Assembly: GCF_002994745.2 (NCBI RefSeq)
Contig: NC_037088.1
Location: forward strand, 59,290,397-59,354,396
Reading direction: 5' to 3'
Length of the DNA: 64,000 bases
Origin: Rosa chinensis
Lineage: Eukaryota > Streptophyta > Magnoliopsida > Rosales > Rosaceae
A program made the position numbers and the translations under genes. The notes below the pieces were generated by a model. That model worked only from the letters and a program-made list of their open reading frames with translations. It was not told where the DNA came from and did no database searches. How positions within the stretch are numbered: position 1 is the stretch's first letter; each line of letters opens with the position of its first letter. Positions 12,639 to 22,028 of the stretch are shown piece after piece.

Positions 12639-12865
12639 TGATAGGAGCATTTTAATGCGACGTTTTAACTGCATTTCCCTACATTTCTTACGTTATTTCC
12701 TTATTAAAATCCTGTTTAGGAAAGTTTCCATTCTTTGATTGGGAAAGTTCCTATTTGTAGAAAGTTTATATTTTTGTAGTTTCTATTTATCATTTTTAGT
12801 AAGTTGCCATTTTTCATTTTAGGAAAGTTTCTATTTTTCTTATTAGTTTCTATTTTTAGGACCTC

Positions 12866-13100
12866 CAAGCAAGTGGAAAATCTTGAGGAGGAAAATCAAA
12901 GTTGCAACCAAGTGGAAAATCTTGAGGAGGAAAATCAAAGTTGCAACCAAGTGGAAATTCTTGAGGAGGAAAATCAAAGTTGCAACTAAGTGGAAAATCT
13001 TGAGGAGGAAAATCAAAGTTGCAACCAAGTGGAAAATCTTGAGGAGGAAAATCAAAGTTGCAAGCAAGTGGAAAATCTTGAGGAGGAAAATCAATTCAAG
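12866..13100. repeat. 39-bp minisatellite in the LTR, six units
   Basis: Unit AAGTGGAAAATCTTGAGGAG... is 39 bp long and repeats about six times, the last unit being divergent. Because 39 is a multiple of three, all frames that are open in one unit stay open, giving spurious ORFs on both strands (for instance a 13-residue repeat QVENLEEENQSCN). The same array is at 19842-20076 in the 3' LTR. The related solo LTR at 53913-55627 has only four units. Confidence 0.93.
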
Positions 13101-13203
13101 TTGAACAAGTGATAAACAAGTGGGAAGATATTTTTTACAAATTTGTCTAACATATCTAGCCCTTCATTTATGTTCATCTCCACCCTCCATTCATCATTTT
13201 TTG

Positions 13204-13215
13204 GGCTATAAATAC
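13204..13215 (+). promoter_or_regulatory. LTR TATA box
   Basis: GCTATAAATACA followed by a CT-rich stretch is a canonical plant TATA context inside the LTR and is the likely RNA start region of the element. It is also present at 20180-20191 in the 3' LTR, where it could drive transcription into flanking copia sequence. Confidence 0.7.
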
Positions 13216-14423
13216 ACTTCTCCTCTCACTCTCAAAAGACACATTCCTTCATCCATTCCATCTTCTTTGTCTCTCCATTTCCTTTCCATTTTCTCTCCAT
13301 CCTCTAGTGCATTCAACATTTCAAGCAAGGCCAAGGGAGAAGAAGAATTGCCGTGAGCATCATCCTCCATCACCATCCTTGAAGCTTGCTTTCGAGATTC
13401 AAGAGACCACATCCTCAATTCGTTCATCTCATCTTCATCCACGGTGTAATCCGATTCTCCTTTGTAACCTTTGCTTTGATTTTGTTGGTTTTGTTCTAGT
13501 TGACATATGTGTTTGAATGAATATTAATTTCTGGAATTTTATGATTAATTGAGAATTTTCAGATTCATATAATTGTGATTCTAAGTTGCTTATGTGAGTT
13601 TGTTCGATTAAATTTGCTTTACAGAAAACTTTTATATGTTTATCTTATTTGGGTCGACACTTATAGGATTTGCATGTAATTGGTGCTAGGTTTAAGAACA
13701 TGAAATCGACTTTTCGTTTTGTGTAACTTGAATCAAAAGTAGTAAAGGTTCTGGACAAGAATCGAATTTAATTGAAGATGATTGCAATTAGGTGGACTTT
13801 TCCATAACTAAGTTGTACACTTGAGTTGATAGCCTTTCTCTATGTCTAATGCATTAAACATGTCATGATTGACTAGCTTTCTAGGGCTTGATTGCATGTT
13901 TGATAGGATTAATCTAGGTGCTTTCGCTTAGGTTAATTAGCATTGAAAAGTAAAATATGGGAAATCATTTGCTTTCGAATGTTTCACATGATCAACTCCT
14001 CTCTCATGACTTAGATGAACAATATTAGGGTTTGAATCAATTTTAATCATATGTTTCGGTTTTTGATCTTTGTTCTCTCACTCTATTTTATTTTTATGTT
14101 TTTGCATTTTAATTATTTTGTTAACTTAGTTTTATTTTCGAAAATCCAAAAACAAAATCCCCCTTATTTTTGTTCACTTGTATATATTTATATTCTTTAT
14201 TTTATTTTTGTAAATAATACTTTATTATTTTAATTCTTTATTTGTTTATACAATTGTATATATTTATATTCTTTATTTTATTTTTGTAAATAATACTTTT
14301 CTTTATTTGTTTCACAATTACAAGTGTACCCTCAATCCCCGGAATAGAACGATCCCTATTTGCTTATACTACTAACGATATTTCAGGGTTAAATTGCGCG
14401 CTCGCTCAAAGCGCGTCAATTTT

Positions 14424-14441
14424 TGGCGCCGTTGCCGGGGA
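14424..14441 (+). other. Primer binding site (tRNA-Asp type)
   Basis: TGGCGCCGTTGCCGGGGA starts five bases after the 5' LTR. It is the conserved primer site of Athila/Tat-type Ty3/gypsy elements and assigns this coding-less element to that lineage. Confidence 0.85.
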
Positions 14442-15213
14442 TTGAAAAATCACTAGCTAAATTGTGTCATATATTGTATATATTTGTTGTATATAAATTG
14501 TTTAAAACTTAGTTTAAATATTATTTATATTATTAAACACGAATTTTAATTGTAGGTTGTAAATTGAGAGGAATAGGTGAAGTCTCTTTTATTAATATTG
14601 GCCTAAACCCCTTATTGGTACCTAGCTCAGGTCCCTTAAGGTTGAGGGCGGCCTTTATTAACACTTGTTGAACTGTCTTCACACTTATGAACTTTTTCAT
14701 CTTAGTAAGTATAGCCTATGTGGAATGGTGTCTAGGAAGGGGACAACGTTCATGACGGGTTTTTGAATCCAGAAGTGCTTGCAAATGGGCCTAAACCACT
14801 ATGTGGGAGTAGCTCATGCCAAAATGGATTTTTCCTCTCGTGTTCGTCCTCCCCCACCTGGCCATTTCAGTAAGGTTGCCCAAACGATTTGAAAGGGAGT
14901 TTGTGTCTAGGCGACTATACTTGGGCCGCACGTCCACTTGATTTACCGCTTGGAATTTGATTCGATATCAATAATGTTTATAATAAAAGAAATACTTGTG
15001 AATACTCTATACGTGTAAATTATTTTGTTGTTTCACACTTTAATACTTGTAAAAATACTTTTCACGTTTTATACTCACTTGTACTTAACTTGTGTCTTTT
15101 GTACAATATACTTGTTAATTTTACTTGTAGTTTGTAATTAATAGTTATACTTGTTTTTATTTTGTATTTCTTTGTTAATTATAGTTACTAACTTTATTTA
15201 ATGTAGGTACCGT
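14442..15213 (+). other. Leader of the non-autonomous element, non-coding
   Basis: No protein domain is visible and there are frequent stops in all frames. Where autonomous relatives would have gag-pol there is only AT-rich sequence, so the coding region has been lost. Confidence 0.7.
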
Positions 15214-15430
15214 CTGGCTGCAAGACGTAAAATACAAGCGCTACTTGGGAGGCAACCCATGCTAATCAGATTTGCTTTCTTTATCCTTATATTTTATTTT
15301 TCGTTTTTGCTTATTTGTTTTAGTTGTTATTTTCGTAAATTTCATCCCTATATGCTTACTTATTTCATTGCATGCTTTTAATTGATTACATTGAAGATAA
15401 TGCAATATTTAAGTGTGGGGGAAGAGATTT
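15214..15430 (+). repeat. Hairpin plus GTGGGGG module, copy A
   Basis: AGCGCTACTTGGGAGGCAAC (hairpin TGGG-AGGCAA-CCCA) is followed by CAGATTTGCTTTCTT, then by TTGAAGATAATGCA and AAGTGTGGGGGAAGAG. The same ordered set of motifs recurs at 17427-17690. The two copies are clearly homologous but diverged. Such modules are known in Athila/Tat-related elements downstream of coding regions. Confidence 0.8.
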
Positions 15431-15618
15431 ATATTTTTGTCTTTCATTTTGAGTCCAATATATATTTATATTTGTCTTTTATTTTTTGAGTCCTTTATAT
15501 ATATATAAAAAAAAAAAACTGCATTCATTCAGTCTTATTAAATTCAGCTATTTACAAAAAAAAAAAAAAATAATAAAAAAAAAATTAAAAATAATAATAA
15601 TAATAAAAATACTCTATA

Positions 15619-16293
15619 CTAAACCATGTCTGCATCTCCGTAGGAGTTGAGGCTGAGCTCAAGGGAAATGCGAGAGTCACCGCCATAGCCACTACCTCCC
15701 TTGGAAGTAGTCTTCATGTTGCTAAAGATGTCCTCACCATGCATGGGGAATAGTGGAAGGGTTTCAATCTCCTGGTGATCTCCTCCTCGTTGTTCCATGA
15801 AAGATTGTCCTCCTGTTGTGCCAAAGGAGGTAGTACTGGTATTAGTGTTGAAGGGTGAGGAGGAATATGGGTCAACACCATAGCCGACACGTGACCCAAA
15901 GTTTAGATCAATGGATCTACCATCATCAGTAGAACTAGTGGATCCAAAATTGAGATCGAGAGATCCACCAACCGGAACGTTCTGAAATTCCTTCAACTTC
16001 TGCCTCTCACGAGCCTTGAGGTTCTGGAACCAAAAGAAGACGTTTTTGTCCTCGATCTGCCCATACTGTTTCAGATGAAGGCAGATCTCTTGAATCTGCT
16101 CTGGAGTTGGGTACTTAAAACCCTTATCATAGTAAAGGCCCTTGAGGATTCTTAGTTGAGGCGGTGTGGGAGCCCACCGGTTACTACTCCCGGCTGCTTG
16201 GATGCTTCCTCCCTCCTCGGTTGGTTGCTGGGCTTGTAATTCCATTTGTTGCTGGGTTTGTAACTCCATTAGATGCAGAGTTCGTGGTTCCAT
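15619..16293 (-). CDS. WUSCHEL-like homeobox protein captured by a retrotransposon
   Basis: An intact 224-residue ORF, antisense to the element. WUS-type homeodomain at residues 37-102 (RWAPT...KNVFFWFQNLKARERQK). WUS box TLPLFPMHGED at 178-188. EAR-type repression motif LELSL at 211-215, plus two extra EAR-like motifs LDLNF (112-116) and IDLNF (128-132). The WUS box followed by HGED and the LYY after helix 1 match WUS itself better than WOX1-6. The family represses or activates target genes in the nucleus and maintains stem cells. The homeodomain is uninterrupted, although WUS genes usually have introns, which points to an mRNA-derived copy. His in the otherwise near-invariant [11 protein letters not shown] is Leu here (residue 92). 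I chose the ATG at 16293 because it lies about 80 bases after the expected start site of the TATA box at 16403. The frame is open up to 16563, but that extension runs through the TATA box. Whether it is expressed is unknown. Confidence 0.9.
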   Translation of the reverse strand: MEPRTLHLMELQTQQQMELQAQQPTEEGGSIQAAGSSNRWAPTPPQLRILKGLYYDKGFKYPTPEQIQEICLHLKQYGQIEDKNVFFWFQNLKARERQKLKEFQNVPVGGSLDLNFGSTSSTDDGRSIDLNFGSRVGYGVDPYSSSPFNTNTSTTSFGTTGGQSFMEQRGGDHQEIETLPLFPMHGEDIFSNMKTTSKGGSGYGGDSRISLELSLNSYGDADMV

Positions 16294-16402
16294 GTTGATG
16301 AAGAAAGGATTTGAGTTTCGAAAGAAAGGCTGAAGGGTTGAGAGAGAAAGACTGGAACTCGGAAGAATTTTCTTTTGGAGTGAACAGTCGCTCAGAATGC
16401 AC

Positions 16403-16412
16403 CTATTTATAG
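16403..16412 (-). promoter_or_regulatory. TATA box of the captured WUSCHEL-like gene
   Basis: The minus strand reads CTATAAATAG, a canonical plant TATA box, about 110 bases upstream of the ATG. This suggests the cargo includes a core promoter and not only coding sequence. Confidence 0.65.
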
Positions 16413-16509
16413 AACGAGTGAGCAGATCTCCACCGTTGGATCGACGATCTCTGAGATTAAATCTACGCGTTGGATTAAAGTCACCTGAAAACACGGAAAA
16501 GCTGTTGGC

Positions 16510-16725
16510 TCGTGAAGGACACGTGGGGGAACCAAACTTATCTCGAGGAGCTGTGACAGACAAGCTACAGCAGAAAGCAGGTTTAATTGCCGTGAATCAA
16601 GGAAAAGAAAGGACGCGTGGGGGAATCAAACGAATCTCGAGGATCCGTGACAGACAAGCTATAGCCGAAAGCATGCCATAAATCCAGGAAAAGAAAGGAA
16701 TATTTACACGTGGGGGAGTTTCTTG
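16510..16725. repeat. ~94-bp imperfect tandem repeats with ACGTGGGGG boxes
   Basis: Two and a quarter copies of a block containing ACACGTGGGGGA, TCTCGAGGA, GTGACAGACAAGCTA and GGAAAAGAAAGGA. The ACGTG or GCGTG box plus GGGG occurs at 16519-16529, 16612-16623 and 16707-16717. ACGTG is the core of G-box/ABRE sites. The array lies just upstream of the antisense WUSCHEL-like promoter and between it and the sense ORF, so it could act on either. Confidence 0.75.
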
Positions 16726-16895
16726 GGCCGTGAACTGTCATAACTCTTCTCCTTCCTGGAGAAGCTTTGTTAAAACCCTGTGCTTGTTGAGATTTCTACC
16801 CTATTTTGTGCTTCATATATACATCCTTTTTTGTCTCCTCCAGATTTTACTAAGGTTTGTCTAAACGTGCAGTTTCAAATTCCTTCTACTTCCTT

Positions 16896-17426
16896 ATGGC
16901 TCGAACCAAGGTTACCCCTCGCAGGGGCGTCAATCAACGCCGTGTTCTCTCTTTGGAAGAAGAAGGTCGTCAAGCGGCCACTAGAGCTGGGCTTACTCGT
17001 CCATGGGACCATCGTCCTATCCGTGAGCGTACCCGCAGTCCCCCTCCTCTGCCTCGTCGCTCTCCCAGACTGCATCCCAGAGAGTTTTCTTCCTCACCAA
17101 CTGCTCGTGCTCCTCGGCCTATGGCCACCCTGGAAAGCTTGTCGGATTCGATTGATGATTTGCGTTCCTCTCTCCGCGATGGTATTATGGTGACAGATTG
17201 GAGAGTCAATTGCATGATCGATTACATCTCTGAGATGAACTGCTCTTTGATCCGCTGTCACACTGCAATAAACAAGCTTGCTCAGGAAGTCAATAACTTG
17301 CAGAGTTATCCTCCTGGGTTTCCTCGCAAGGACGCTACTGCATCACACCATGAGAACCCTCCTCCGGAGGCTGAAACCAGCAAGAGGGCTGCCACTCGCC
17401 AGCATACCGCTCCTCCAAAGGAGTAA
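16896..17426 (+). CDS. Sense ORF of the non-autonomous element (MARTK protein)
   Basis: A 176-residue ORF starting MARTKVTPRRG. The N-terminal ~90 residues are Arg/Pro/Ser-rich and strongly basic. The middle (about 92-150: LSDSIDDLRSSL, INKLAQEVNNL) has heptad-like spacing suggestive of a coiled coil, and the tail is Pro/Glu-rich. It ends about 30 bases before the second hairpin module, where Athila/Tat elements carry an extra ORF, so I infer an element-encoded accessory or nucleic-acid-binding protein. The start at 16896 is chosen because the upstream extension (16857) has poor context. I do not recognise a named domain. The first five residues resemble the histone H3 N-terminus, which may be chance. 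Confidence 0.55.
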   Translation: MARTKVTPRRGVNQRRVLSLEEEGRQAATRAGLTRPWDHRPIRERTRSPPPLPRRSPRLHPREFSSSPTARAPRPMATLESLSDSIDDLRSSLRDGIMVTDWRVNCMIDYISEMNCSLIRCHTAINKLAQEVNNLQSYPPGFPRKDATASHHENPPPEAETSKRAATRQHTAPPKE

Positions 17427-17690
17427 ATAGAGGTACAAGTCTAGGCTGAAAGACTTTAAACATTAAGCGCTGCATGGGAGGCAACCCATTTCAACTGTAG
17501 CTGTGGAGGAGCCATCAAACGCAGATTTGCTTTCTTGAACTCTTCCTTCTATTTTATTTTCATGAATTTTAGGTTGTTTTAGGTTTCGTTGTGTTAATTT
17601 TCTCTTCTATGCTTGATTTATGCTTTGCATGATTTATATTGTTTATACATTGAGGACAATGCATGAATTAAGTATGGGGGAAGGGTTATT
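17427..17690 (+). repeat. Hairpin plus GTGGGGG module, copy B
   Basis: Carries AAGCGCTGCATGGGAGGCAA (hairpin TGGGAGGCAACCCA), CAGATTTGCTTTCTT, TTGAGGACAATGCA and AAGTATGGGGGAAGGG in the same order as copy A at 15214-15430. Copies A and B bracket the WUSCHEL-like ORF and the MARTK ORF. Confidence 0.8.
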
Positions 17691-19614
17691 GCTTTATTGT
17701 GTTTTTAGTAGTTAGTATATAAAAAAAAAAAAAAATAATAGTTGATGTTGGATTGTGTTTTTTGTGTTTTTAATTGATGTGTGATACACTAAGGTATATT
17801 GGATTAAACATAGTCTTGAAAAAGGGTAGCTGTTTCAGTCCCATTGCACATCGAGACTCCCTGTTCCCGTACCTAAGTGTTGAATTTAAATTATTTAAAA
17901 AAAAAAAAATTTGGTTACTTTTGTTTTTGTTTTTGAGTCTTAGAATGCCCTTTCAACTGTCTAAGATGATTCTATATCTCTAAAATCATGATTAAAAGAG
18001 GATCACAAAATTGAGATGATTTTTAAAATGGTATTCTTTGGTTAATTGAGATATATGAAAAATGCATGCATGTGTAGTGGATATGGATTTCGTAACCTTG
18101 GTACAGAATATGAGCATGTTAGGATGAGTTTTGATTCATAAAAGCCCATGTGAGATATTTGAGCCATGTCCCTTTTTCTTGGAGTGATAATTGAAAACTA
18201 TATTCTTAATTTCTTGGCGATGTTTTGATGATCTCATTACTCTTTCATTTGATTGATTGCTTGCCATAGATTAAGTTTGATGGACTAGAGAATGCTAGAA
18301 TTTTCTCTTGTGCTTGTTGAGACGTTTGTCAATACATAGCCCTGATTCTGGAAAGGATAGAGGCACCCTAGGAATTACCACCATTGCCATATAAACTTGT
18401 GTCCCTATTTGTGCCCGTCGTGGGACCCCCATAGATAAGCCCCTTTGAGCTTACATTAAGCCTTTTCTTTCATCACCCTTAAATCCTTAACCCTGAACCT
18501 TAGTATAGCTACACTCCTACCCTTTGTTCTAAAAACTTAGCGGAGCTATATTTTGGGACTTTACTTGAGGATTTGGCATTGAGAAAGAAGATTGAGAAGA
18601 GGTGAAAGTTCAAGTGTGGGGGTAGACTTGTCCATGAAAAAAAAAAAATTATGTGAAAGCCGTGAAAAAGAAATGAAAAAGAAAAAAAAAATGTGTACGG
18701 CTAGAAAATTAAAAGAAAGAAAAGAAAAAAAATGTATATGGATTTTAGTCCTCCATACTTAGTGAGTTTGGAGTTTGTTTTGAATTGAAGGCCCACTATT
18801 GAAAAATTTGGTCTTTGTCCAATTCACTAGTTCGAGGGAAGTTTAGAGTGAAGATTGGGCCTAACATGAAGACATTTGGCCCTTTCATAAAACCTCTATG
18901 GGATGTGACGTTTTGATATATCTTGGTGGATTTCTAGAAGTCTCTACATCTACATGAGCTCTGCTAGGTTTTTAGGACACTTTGTGAAATTCCTTACCTT
19001 TCGTTTCTTAAAACCTTGAGCCTTGGCCCCATTACAACCCTTAATAAGACCTTCTTGATCCTTAAGATGGGACAGCCTTTGATTTGTGGAGATGAGTTAC
19101 AAGAGTTGAACCTATGGCTTAGGTCCATCCGTGCAAGTAATTGATATCCTTCATGAGATCTTTTCAAAAAAATTATATTCACAAAGTGCTTTTCGTTTCT
19201 TATATATGTGAGCTATTTGATTGCCTCAAAATATTTTCTCTCACATATAATTGAGTGATTATAAGCTTTTAAGCATTGTCTTGAATTCTGAGAGAAGAAA
19301 GAGTGGATATACCTTGTGAGGATATGAATCATACTTGTTCGAAGCATGCTTAACAGAAACCATCATCATTGTCACAACCAAGTCCTACTTGTGTATGTGT
19401 GGATTATATGTTTTAATTAACTCTTGAATATCTACATATTGATTCTTGGTTGAGTGCTAATCTTGATGTTGTGAAAGTAGGAGATTTCTGAGACAAAAAG
19501 TTGAAGGGCAATAGAGTCATTGTTTTTGTAGAGTCTTTAATTTTCGTTGAGTGTTAGTGTGTGTCTTAGTGTGATTTTGCTAAGGGACTAGCAAAAGCTA
19601 AGTGTGGGGGAATT
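17691..19614 (+). other. 3' non-coding region of the element and polypurine tract
   Basis: No supported coding sequence. There are poly(A)-rich and GAAAAAGAAA-type stretches at about 18640-18735, an internal AAGTGTGGGGGT at about 18610, and the final polypurine tract TGTGGGGGAATT at 19603-19614 abutting the 3' LTR. Confidence 0.7.
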
Positions 19615-21395
19615 TGATAGGAGCATTTTAATGCGACGTTTTAACTGCATTTCCCTACATTTCTTACGTTATTTCCTTATTAAAATCCTGTTTAGGAAAG
19701 TTTCCATTCTTTGATTGGGAAAGTTCCTATTTGTAGAAAGTTTATATTTTTGTAGTTTCTATTTATCATTTTTAGTAAGTTGCCATTTTTCATTTTAGGA
19801 AAGTTTCTATTTTTCTTATTAGTTTCTATTTTTAGGACCTCCAAGCAAGTGGAAAATCTTGAGGAGGAAAATCAAAGTTGCAACCAAGTGGAAAATCTTG
19901 AGGAGGAAAATCAAAGTTGCAACCAAGTGGAAATTCTTGAGGAGGAAAATCAAAGTTGCAACTAAGTGGAAAATCTTGAGGAGGAAAATCAAAGTTGCAA
20001 CCAAGTGGAAAATCTTGAGGAGGAAAATCAAAGTTGCAAGCAAGTGGAAAATCTTGAGGAGGAAAATCAATTCAAGTTGAACAAGTGATAAACAAGTGGG
20101 AAGATATTTTTTACAAATTTGTCTAACATATCTAGCCCTTCATTTATGTTCATCTCCACCCTCCATTCATCATTTTTTGGGCTATAAATACACTTCTCCT
20201 CTCACTCTCAAAAGACACATTCCTTCATCCATTCCATCTTCTTTGTCTCTCCATTTCCTTTCCATTTTCTCTCCATCCTCTAGTGCATTCAACATTTCAA
20301 GCAAGGCCAAGGGAGAAGAAGAATTGCCGTGAGCATCATCCTCCATCACCATCCTTGAAGCTTGCTTTCGAGATTCAAGAGACCACATCCTCAATTCGTT
20401 CATCTCATCTTCATCCACGGTGTAATCCGATTCTCCTTTGTAACCTTTGCTTTGATTTTGTTGGTTTTGTTCTAGTTGACATATGTGTTTGAATGAATAT
20501 TAATTTCTGGAATTTTATGATTAATTGAGAATTTTCAGATTCATATAATTGTGATTCTAAGTTGCTTATGTGAGTTTGTTCGATTAAATTTGCTTTACAG
20601 AAAACTTTTATATGTTTATCTTATTTGGGTCGACACTTATAGGATTTGCATGTAATTGGTGCTAGGTTTAAGAACATGAAATCGACTTTTCGTTTTGTGT
20701 AACTTGAATCAAAAGTAGTAAAGGTTCTGGACAAGAATCGAATTTAATTGAAGATGATTGCAATTAGGTGGACTTTTCCATAACTAAGTTGTACACTTGA
20801 GTTGATAGCCTTTCTCTATGTCTAATGCATTAAACATGTCATGATTGACTAGCTTTCTAGGGCTTGATTGCATGTTTGATAGGATTAATCTAGGTGCTTT
20901 CGCTTAGGTTAATTAGCATTGAAAAGTAAAATATGGGAAATCATTTGCTTTCGAATGTTTCACATGATCAACTCCTCTCTCATGACTTAGATGAACAATA
21001 TTAGGGTTTGAATCAATTTTAATCATATGTTTCGGTTTTTGATCTTTGTTCTCTCACTCTATTTTATTTTTATGTTTTTGCATTTTAATTATTTTGTTAA
21101 CTTAGTTTTATTTTCGAAAATCCAAAAACAAAATCCCCCCTTATTTTTGTTCACTTGTATATATTTATATTCTTTATTTTATTTTTGTAAATAATACTTT
21201 ATTATTTTAATTCTTTATTTGTTTATACAATTGTATATATTTATATTCTTTATTTTATTTTTGTAAATAATACTTTTCTTTATTTGTTTCACAATTACAA
21301 GTGTACCCTCAATCCCCGGAATAGAACGATCCCTATTTGCTTATACTACTAACGATATTTCAGGGTTAAATTGCGCGCTCGCTCAAAGCGCGTCA
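19615..21395 (+). repeat. 3' LTR of the WUSCHEL-carrying element
   Basis: 1781 bp, matching 12639-14418 base for base by eye, apart from one extra C in a C-run near 21137. Followed directly by the second CAAAG target copy. Confidence 0.96.
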
Positions 21396-21400
21396 CAAAG

Positions 21401-21979
21401 CCAACAGAACTTCATCTACATGCAGCTAAGAGAGCACTTCGGTATTTATGAGGAACTGTGAACTATGGAATTTGCTATAAGAAGGGAGGAGATGGTGAGT
21501 TGTTGGCATTTACAGATAGTGATTATGCTGGAGATATAAAGGACATGAAGAGTACATCTGGGTACATGTTCTTGATGAGCTTGGGTGCTGTTTCATGGTC
21601 TTCAAAGAAGCAGCCTATCGTGACTTTGTCAACCACTGTGGCTAAGTTTGTGGCAACTGCAGTCTGTGCCTGTCAGGCAGTCTGGATGAAGAGGATTTTA
21701 AAGGAGCTGGGACATTCTGATGAAGGTTGTATCTATGTGAGGTGTGACAACACTTCATCCATCAAGCTGTCTAAAAATTCAGTCATGCATGGTCGTAGCA
21801 AGCATATTGATGGCAGGTATCATTTCTTAAGAAATCTTACTAAGGATGGTACAATTGAATTGGTTCATTGTGGAAGTTAGGATCAGGTAGTTGATTTAAT
21901 GACCAAACCGTTGAAGTTTGATGTCTTTCAGAAGTTTTGGAAGTTGATGGGAGTTTGCGAGATCTCTGATATAAACTAA
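21401..21979 (+). pseudogene. Copia polyprotein, 3' part (RNase H)
   Basis: Continuation of the copia polyprotein after the nested element. It carries the copia RNase H with DSDYAGD (about 21508), TSGYMFL, VSWSSKKQPIV, CDNTSSIKLSKN and HGRSKHID, and then the C-terminal DLMTKPLK motif. Stops occur at 21448-21450 and 21878-21880, so it is non-functional, like the 5' part. Confidence 0.92.
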
Positions 21980-22028
21980 TTGCTTCACAACATTTAGTGC
22001 TTCACAGCATTTAGTTTAAGGGAGGGAT

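Larger units (their letters stand above)
12639..14418 (+). repeat. 5' LTR of the WUSCHEL-carrying element
   Basis: 1780 bp starting TGATAGGAGC and ending GAGCGCGTCA-type sequence. It contains a 39-bp minisatellite (12870-13100) upstream of a TATA box (GCTATAAATACA, about 13204-13215), so that array lies in U3. It is identical by eye to the 3' LTR except for one C in a run near 14160. Confidence 0.96.
12639..21395 (+). mobile_element. Young non-autonomous LTR retrotransposon (LARD-like) carrying a WUSCHEL-like gene
   Basis: An 8757-bp element with TG...CA ends, LTRs of 1780 and 1781 bp and a perfect CAAAG duplication. The primer site at 14424-14441 reads TGGCGCCGTTGCCGGGGA, the sequence complementary to tRNA-Asp that is used by Athila/Tat-lineage Ty3/gypsy elements. 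A purine tract (TGTGGGGGAATT) abuts the 3' LTR. The 5196-bp interior has no gag, protease, RT or integrase coding. It holds, in order: a leader, a hairpin/GTGGGGG module (15214-15430), an antisense WUSCHEL-like ORF with a promoter-like region, a sense 176-codon ORF, a second hairpin/GTGGGGG module (17427-17690) and an A-rich tail with two further GTGGGGG tracts. It must move with proteins supplied in trans. A solo LTR of the same family lies at 53913-55627. Confidence 0.95.

Noticed and set aside
12866..13100. CRISPR-like direct repeats
   Set aside because: Units are contiguous with no spacers, inside an LTR of a plant retrotransposon.
12804..13104. Repeat-rich ORFs on both strands (QVENLEEENQSCN and IFLLKIFHLVATL patterns)
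   Set aside because: They are frames through the 39-bp LTR minisatellite, open only because the unit length is a multiple of three. The same is true at 19780-20080 and 55233-55463.
15540..15600. Poly(A)-like run next to the WUS-like ORF as evidence of a retrocopy tail
   Set aside because: It is A-rich on the plus strand, i.e. T-rich in the sense of the ORF, so it is not its poly(A) tail.
16294..16563. N-terminal extension of the WUS-like ORF by 90 residues
   Set aside because: It crosses the TATA box and presumed transcription start and has no WUS similarity.
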